Below, in pieces: positions 61,301 through 64,000 of a stretch of 64,000 nt of DNA. The stretch lies in contig JAFZOJ010000001.1 in NCBI GenBank assembly GCA_017550685.1, forward strand, positions 1-64,000. Direction: 5' to 3'. Made by a program: the position numbers and the translations under genes. This DNA comes from Treponema sp. (GTDB taxonomy: Bacteria > Spirochaetota > Spirochaetia > Treponematales > Treponemataceae). Within the stretch, counting starts at the first letter, position 1. Every line of letters begins with the position of its first letter. Under the pieces are notes generated by a model. It saw only the letters and a program-made list of their open reading frames with translations, was not told where the DNA came from and did no database searches.

Positions 61301-64000
61301 GGTTACAGAAGCATTTTCTGTAGCCTGTGTTGTCGGAGCGCTGGAAGTTATAGTTGCAGTTGGACGAGTATTATCAAGTGTATAATTAAATGGAGTTTCT
61401 TTAGAACTACCAAAATCATCGTAAACATAATAAGTAATTGTACCTGTTCCGGAAGCAGTAGGAGTAAAGGTATCGGTAACAATTCCAATATTAGCAATAT
61501 TTTCTGAAACAGTTGTTGTAGTTGATCCTACCTTACGTGTAACTTTAAACGGAGGAGTTCCAGCCTTGATGTTTATACTTACAGAATAAGCTGTTTTCTT
61601 AAAGGCTGGATCCAGAGAACCGGCTGCATTAGTTGTAACGTAAGAAGGTGTTGCCGAAATCTGAACTTCCGGCTCATCGGTTCTAATCTGTACATAAAAT
61701 TCTTCAGAAGCAGAAGAAGTTGTAAGCTGATCAGATGTTCCAAAGTTTTTATCATATGCTTCTATTTTGATTCTATACGAACCGCTTATTTGTGGAAGCG
61801 AATATGCAATAATAGTAGAAGCAGAATTACTTGTAAGATTTGCATATACCGGTGCTATGTAACGACTGTTGTCTACCTCAAATACTTCTGTTCCATCTTG
61901 ACTATTAGCCCAGGCAGAAATCTTAATACCAGAAGAAGTAGAGCTCTTTTTTATCATAAGTCCGTCATCATCACTAACTTTAATAGCGATAGAAGAACCC
62001 TTTAAGAAAAGATTTGAACCCTGTGTATCTTCGTTACCATTCTTTATACTCTGAATATTTTCACGCAGTTGTGCATAAGTAAGATTCTTTGTAAAACTGC
62101 CGTCATTTGATTCAATTACAGGCTTATCGGTATTCTGGTCAACTACATATTCGTATGGAAATGTACCAATATTGCCGGCATCATCCTTTGCAGTTATAAC
62201 AAGCTTCATTTTAGTTGTAGAAGTTGTTGTTCCGTTTATTTCAGTTGTATCAATTGCAAAATTAAAATCAGAGGTATTTTCGTTTTCGAGAGTTGTAACG
62301 TCTGCCCATGTTGATCCGGCATATTTCTGAACCTTACAGGTAATCAGGGAATTGTCTACGCCAGACTTTGTATCATAAACAGAACCGGTAACTGTTATCT
62401 TGCCGTTTACATAAATATTTGAATCACCATCTTTTGTAACTACCGGAGTTATGTCATAATTGCGCACTTCAGGAGGGTTTACATCATAGATTACTTCCCT
62501 TGACTCTCTGGTAATTCTACCCTGCTCTGCTTCTACTTCGATTACATATGTCTTGGTAACATCCTGATCAAATTTATCATGTCCGATTGTATAGCTGAAG
62601 TTGTAACCGTTATTTTCTGAACCCTGTCCGTTGTACAAATTACCTACAGAAGCATTTCCATTATCACTTATAATAAGGTAAGGTGCTTTTTCTGAATCGA
62701 GTGTAAGATTTTTCCAGATTACGCTGGAATCATGCTTGTAAATATAAAGCTTTGCATGTCCGTTTTCTGCTTTTACTGTACCTTCAATAGTAAAGTCAGC
62801 ACCTTTTGCACAGGTATTTGAATAACCTGAAGGTTCATCAATGCTTAATTCAGGTGCAGAGCCATTTGAAGTAAATTTAAATCCATATTGATTGCTATCA
62901 GGTGTAATTGCGTTGCCTTTATCATCTGCACCTTCTACACCTACAATTACTGTTTTTCCAAAATCAAGTTTTTTAGCGTTATTATCCTTGTCTACAAAGC
63001 CGGCCTTAGAAATTTTTGAAGTAAACTTGTATGAAGTACCGCTCTTCTGGTAAGAAGAATCTATAGGATAAAGCTTGGCAGCTTCGTCTGTGCTTATCGG
63101 TTCACCGTTATCATCACAAGGCAAAAGATATACCCTTAAGCCTGTTGAATTGATGGAAATTGCATCAAGACCTGTCTTTACTTCTATAATCATTTCCGAA
63201 TCATTCATTAATTCGTTTGTAGAATCTGTAGAAACAAAGTCAGTACCATCGAGCTTTAACGGATCACGTCCAAGAATAGAGAAACTAGGATTGTTGTAAG
63301 GGTTAATTGTAAAAAGACCCTTGCTTATTTCTTTTTGTCCGAGAATCTGTTTTACATTTGAAACATCCTGTGCTGAACGGGATGAATCTTTAAGCAGATA
63401 GGTTCCGCTGAACATTTGATATACATCTGTAATTTTATAAGAATCAAGAACCAGGGTAGCAATATCTTCGTATAAATAATAAATATCTGTTGCATTACCA
63501 AGGTTTTGATCCTGCTGAGACTGGGAACTTCCATCTGCCGGATATCTGCGGGCACTATCATAGGCCTTAATCTTACAATAAAGCTGTTTTGTAAAGTTGG
63601 TCTTTGTTGTAGAACCGAAAATCTTTGAATAATCGTTTTCTACCCCTTCCTTAAAAATTGCAACATCGGTGTTTATTGAATTAGGAACATTATTAAGCTT
63701 GATTGTATGAATAGGAACTGTACTGCTGACAGAAGGATCAAAAATATAAACTTCCATCAAATCAATATTGTTATCATCAGCAGCCATACCTTCGAAAGTA
63801 AGCTTTTGTCCGTAAGAATCTATATCTCTAGGGTCAGAAAGCTCGCTTGAAGAAGGTCTCTGCAAAACAATAACCGGAGCAGTATTATCAATAGTGAATG
63901 TTGTATTCTGGGTTGTAATACGACCGGCACCATCTTTTACAGAAACTGTGGCCTGATAAGTTCCATCAGGTATGAGTTTGACACCTTTATCAGAAAGGGC
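52352..64000 (-). CDS. Giant Ig-like repeat surface protein (5' part outside the window)
   Basis: 3882 codons are present and the frame is open through the right edge, so the protein is larger still; a TTG at 63865 is not a real start because conserved repeat sequence (IDNTAPVIVLQRP) continues upstream of it. Dozens of Ig-like repeats of about 90-110 residues share IDxTxPxVxIxxPxxG...xGxVxDxxG patterns, like those of the 2010-aa protein. Near the end a TIG-like domain (ITINGFNLDPGANDIRV) and a roughly 450-residue propeller-like region (GSGNPVVGYLGTNLEFGK at the end) replace the repeats. No C-terminal barrel is seen. It is probably secreted or surface-bound; the anchoring and ligand are unknown. 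Confidence 0.85.
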   Translation of the reverse strand, partial: ALSDKGVKLIPDGTYQATVSVKDGAGRITTQNTTFTIDNTAPVIVLQRPSSSELSDPRDIDSYGQKLTFEGMAADDNNIDLMEVYIFDPSVSSTVPIHTIKLNNVPNSINTDVAIFKEGVENDYSKIFGSTTKTNFTKQLYCKIKAYDSARRYPADGSSQSQQDQNLGNATDIYYLYEDIATLVLDSYKITDVYQMFSGTYLLKDSSRSAQDVSNVKQILGQKEISKGLFTINPYNNPSFSILGRDPLKLDGTDFVSTDSTNELMNDSEMIIEVKTGLDAISINSTGLRVYLLPCDDNGEPISTDEAAKLYPIDSSYQKSGTSYKFTSKISKAGFVDKDNNAKKLDFGKTVIVGVEGADDKGNAITPDSNQYGFKFTSNGSAPELSIDEPSGYSNTCAKGADFTIEGTVKAENGHAKLYIYKHDSSVIWKNLTLDSEKAPYLIISDNGNASVGNLYNGQGSENNGYNFSYTIGHDKFDQDVTKTYVIEVEAEQGRITRESREVIYDVNPPEVRNYDITPVVTKDGDSNIYVNGKITVTGSVYDTKSGVDNSLITCKVQKYAGSTWADVTTLENENTSDFNFAIDTTEINGTTTSTTKMKLVITAKDDAGNIGTFPYEYVVDQNTDKPVIESNDGSFTKNLTYAQLRENIQSIKNGNEDTQGSNLFLKGSSIAIKVSDDDGLMIKKSSTSSGIKISAWANSQDGTEVFEVDNSRYIAPVYANLTSNSASTIIAYSLPQISGSYRIKIEAYDKNFGTSDQLTTSSASEEFYVQIRTDEPEVQISATPSYVTTNAAGSLDPAFKKTAYSVSINIKAGTPPFKVTRKVGSTTTTVSENIANIGIVTDTFTPTASGTGTITYYVYDDFGSSKETPFNYTLDNTRPTATITSSAPTTQATENASVTFKGTASDTSSGSGIARIDVAFKASPAAADIHEASGTEDWSYVARFNELNLTEGANVFKVRAVDNVGNIGEWKTQNFVYDTGAPVLSDISYSQDSGTTWASTGTEFDAGKKFSLKGTATDNNNLAKIEIYQNKDSGGEKLIETITASGKSKAWQVDNLPRKPSSVETHELATGSYAYRVVVYDTCSTAKTSQKEFIAKIDLAAPTVTITSPSADDKLSGSSYSFEGTVQDSGTSGVAEYSYAITNSSTAPAAGNSAWTTVPKTSGGSWSFAQKLGTGTSGTATDTKYEGEYYIHVKAKDKAGKETSGNNIKQVHFYIDQTKPSVSFADSVKDYYKKGTLSLTGTASDTYGIKSVKVEYSDGTNSASFSSDVSGQGVTLSSSDNNKNVTWTKTLEFDPTAAGKLRDGTYNFTITATDKAGRTETVSKTIVVDNVAPTFENVNFASQTGKGLYYNSTEGVYYVSPTVGTKFTLSGIAKDNNGINEVECKVDGNAMPKVTSAGWSFDINTGTTDGTQKTVQVSVTDKAGNKTEYPEITVKVDTTAPTGIHKLDAKNKDIIFRIGNNDNDDIGPEDDLWNDNLDIDVGGKYAEGTYGNAETIKFRGFFEDEGSGVNLVYYKVFKQEPTSSNNLAQKFLKDGDKTYETQADGYFSLIAPVKKRVFYTHTNGSTVVDWGGTNFDGKKYYIDDVEYNFLTTISGLSSGENYLVFVLEDKVGNAALESVNIPGIGIKNDYKINVDQVPPTVPNDKIYAPTLFFNTSNTEASNTFKVYGLANDAAAGIREAGVKINGTELFGVYNKNEKKTYLYDKEDTATRKLVGYLTLTTEGTANVTGATVFNGTALSNNTALWAVELNKDAFAGITSGNSASVSLKVIDNAGAGNSETYPVANVMIDTAGPTVTIKSPASGATVNGNITVSVTASDGTGSGIAETAPVIYKKNGSNWTNLSLTPVKQQDGSWNFTVNTRDFTDNANTIIRVSFNDVLGNTGYSTDHTLAVNQDTDRPVITLSQIVKKTTTAETTLKTKNVYGSVTDDDGTVQKMWYWSQMEKDAAPTVAPTLTNANGWKEIAVAGGSWSEESDEDDGETTWYLAVADAQDRIFTTMGSNSLNQPYLKYSGSNTAVNGDSAGITFKYDTNPPTPTYLYLYRAPKNTSTAIATIAADTTISWSTDSNIAFGADYNVLYAKVVVEESTGMKALEGSNNNAVPSSSPISISYKNDNLYKGKIREVAGTGDEAGTYTYYLGPLVMDTTEQVEFKVTVEDAVGNKGYISRSIIVDNKGPDSISNVKPAKTEAVSGVVNFRGSVSDNENGSGILYKTDDNGNVTAYGVEYFIPTYAQSQGAASAITTGWLSPTTKGSTSWEIEFENLGSTMGYNAGTYAVSQDYANYETIKPTATTDGSGLYDIPVWFRLTDSVGNVDYVTNNSIRYNPNADRPTVQITYPTHGTEGNVTMGGTINISGMANDDDGISAVYLQFDMNGDGTYENGSGITGTPFAASDIVSIPNTTNQTGILTNGTKSWYKTLSISGLATNTVIKVRAISVEKDSDKNEADYLVSAWSDVLNIKVNNAIPNFSNMKLKKYATAPTSATLSGATSSGEMDYASDMFIKGSETNWYLTGEVDVAATTTISIVSVSGSKTLSYTNDGNNTNDTLISYLENSQKRCCFAIPVTLASGSQWKVTITAVDNTSGQAQAQNFVAVINLDSTAPQFADTKTVGNPSHEEIKLFKNEYGANGTELTAEEYIQNSNGSFTLAGKVTEEGSGYERLAFYYKRNKTSNTDSDRVYNPMEVHGPNNQANRTDLVSSQTNGSVYINPEGLPALYLTGLTRSNNLTAASNSLKNNANIRVGGLVKIGDVYRKIDTVDSTNGIITFTPGCDTSYKTAEFIYAMVIDNSGESLNDDGTIKNDDDDRMVESYSKSGTSYIWDAGIDSKHIPDGPIEVHCVVFDKAGNSNHGYTTTMVSNNPPRITSVMFGTDLNADDKYALDKEFMTFYANPTETGGNTTAGKSIWNLDAKIDDTNYWTAKKDLVVIPEFVGGTGTIYYNYSKSTGENAEGLTAAATGTLTGTATIKALSTGDANILTTTGGSQAELSASQTNNKIGAIILTTDTADNLTTINKGTGELKNNYTYANVYRFSFWDSTEGCTPGSTSQWSVLNATFKQDLVDDTKPTGEITPFYWEGLSKNSVYSSKANVSSVADLEGHIELPKDLPASFTADDGEYDNQPKVSGKIKIEGTAFDETRLRLIVLTFANKSVTATYHSDTKTWTNNNTTGTLEISITDDDGPTQTGHSVKWTVIADTTKVNTSARCANDQLINLTITDDKPNQQSADNYTVDIVPYITGIKTSNRTKSGLKDNNIRSASGKYSIMSAKDTDASTYADDFITINGFNLDPGANDIRVVSSADVSKLTVTNESGTKANRKAAAASPYTSVSISNVIGKSGYLEVFTNGVRSLNNINKNDAYGTAKNASGVQLSNTTAQVTDYSNAYNREPDYYTTKNVQLTDDRYLRIFDMKDTGVKNGYYPVMIMNGNNPVFGYVNNSGCSFSANAGTAAGTGAGTHRASLAHAQRAEFNGSTAAEVYTEYLVKQLATDQMAMARDADGRYIQATLYNYDGEAMSLYYDRYAEVATGTYQTGTSWGQPQYSASMTGMGWGGRTAYTDYNGNRAYSTGNNAITIDSMNYDGDLLLGRYQYPKLIFTGNSKTGTGTVFMAYYDDGTGNIFFRNFQLGKDVTGTALDSQGKDSSNTTYAQKINMTENTEVSDDYTTGRTSVTTDGSKYYAMGISKEHAVIVWYSNNDSCLKLRYSTNTVDGSSPNTAVGWSDPVSISSLYVGMYVSMDVDSSGGLHIAAFDANDSDLKYIYLSSYSATPVEMTVDQAYAIGNWTQIKVDTSHTDSPYYNKPVIAYYNSTETGGRDAIKLALADSTVGNATAGVDSNNYTTGKWEYMTIPALTPPQGGDAKFQSVCLDFDGSGNPVVGYLGTNLEFGKALGE

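Noticed and set aside
63865..63867. TTG start of the giant gene at 63865
   Set aside because: Ig-repeat sequence (TTQNTTFTIDNTAPVIVLQ) continues in frame upstream to the window edge.
1..64000. CRISPR arrays, tRNA/rRNA genes, insertion sequences or prophage genes
   Set aside because: No regularly spaced repeat arrays, cloverleaf-like or rRNA-like stretches, transposases or phage structural genes were seen; the only repeats are the small palindromes, the heptamer and the direct repeats listed.

Overview
The window looks like chromosomal DNA of a spirochaete, most likely a gut or rumen Treponema. This is an inference from content: moderately low GC, loose spirochaetal lipoboxes (FVSC, FASC, LFGC), several very large Ig-like surface proteins, outer-membrane barrel-type C-termini, a DUF4015 glycosidase, and carbohydrate enzymes (GH9, GH43, GlgP, CBM48) made for internal use. 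No database search was possible; product names rest on motifs read directly.

Layout. 0-5.1 kb: a partial gene, then (minus) a DMT permease, glycogen phosphorylase and mnmE. 5.1-16.4 kb (minus): a 2010-aa Ig-repeat/barrel protein, a 384-aa envelope protein and a membrane-bound degenerate HD-GYP protein, followed across a palindromic repeat by a DUF4015 glycosidase. 16.4-19.7 kb: a small defence/addiction island with brnTA, a broken GNAT-like gene plus a 58-aa gene, a higBA-type module between direct repeats, and DUF2442 beside the tail of a lost DUF4160 gene. 19.7-28.9 kb: a large HExxH surface protease, an ABC-2 exporter, an intracellular GH9 enzyme, an NlpC/P60 protein, a lipoprotein and a stand-alone CBM48 protein. 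29.0-32.3 kb: phd/vapC and a large lipoprotein. 32.6-38.7 kb (plus): structured leader-metK-GGDEF-nth-mscS-HD-adk. 38.7-46.3 kb (minus): a catalytically damaged paralogue of the surface protease, argD, an ABC-F ATPase and an SH3 lipoprotein. 46.3-51.1 kb (plus): a two-subunit ABC exporter and a GH43 enzyme. 51.1-52.35 kb: a HAD phosphatase and an apparent type I toxin-antitoxin locus. 52.35-64 kb (minus): the last 3882 codons of a giant Ig-repeat protein that runs off the window.

Three themes stand out. First, toxin-antitoxin-like loci are frequent: brnTA, higBA, phd/vapC, a decayed DUF4160-DUF2442 pair and the new-looking type I candidate at 52.0-52.34 kb. In that candidate a 35-codon amphipathic/basic peptide mRNA has a sequestered Shine-Dalgarno, and an antisense RNA of about 100 nt, with its own promoter and terminator, overlaps its 3' end. 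Second, two families of small palindromic repeats have inserted in frame into housekeeping genes (mnmE, nth, an HD hydrolase, an ABC-F ATPase). In mnmE one lies between the G4 and G5 motifs of the GTPase. Third, envelope proteins occur as live and decayed pairs: the HELTH protease and its HEVNR paralogue, and an HD-GYP protein that has lost its HD histidine.
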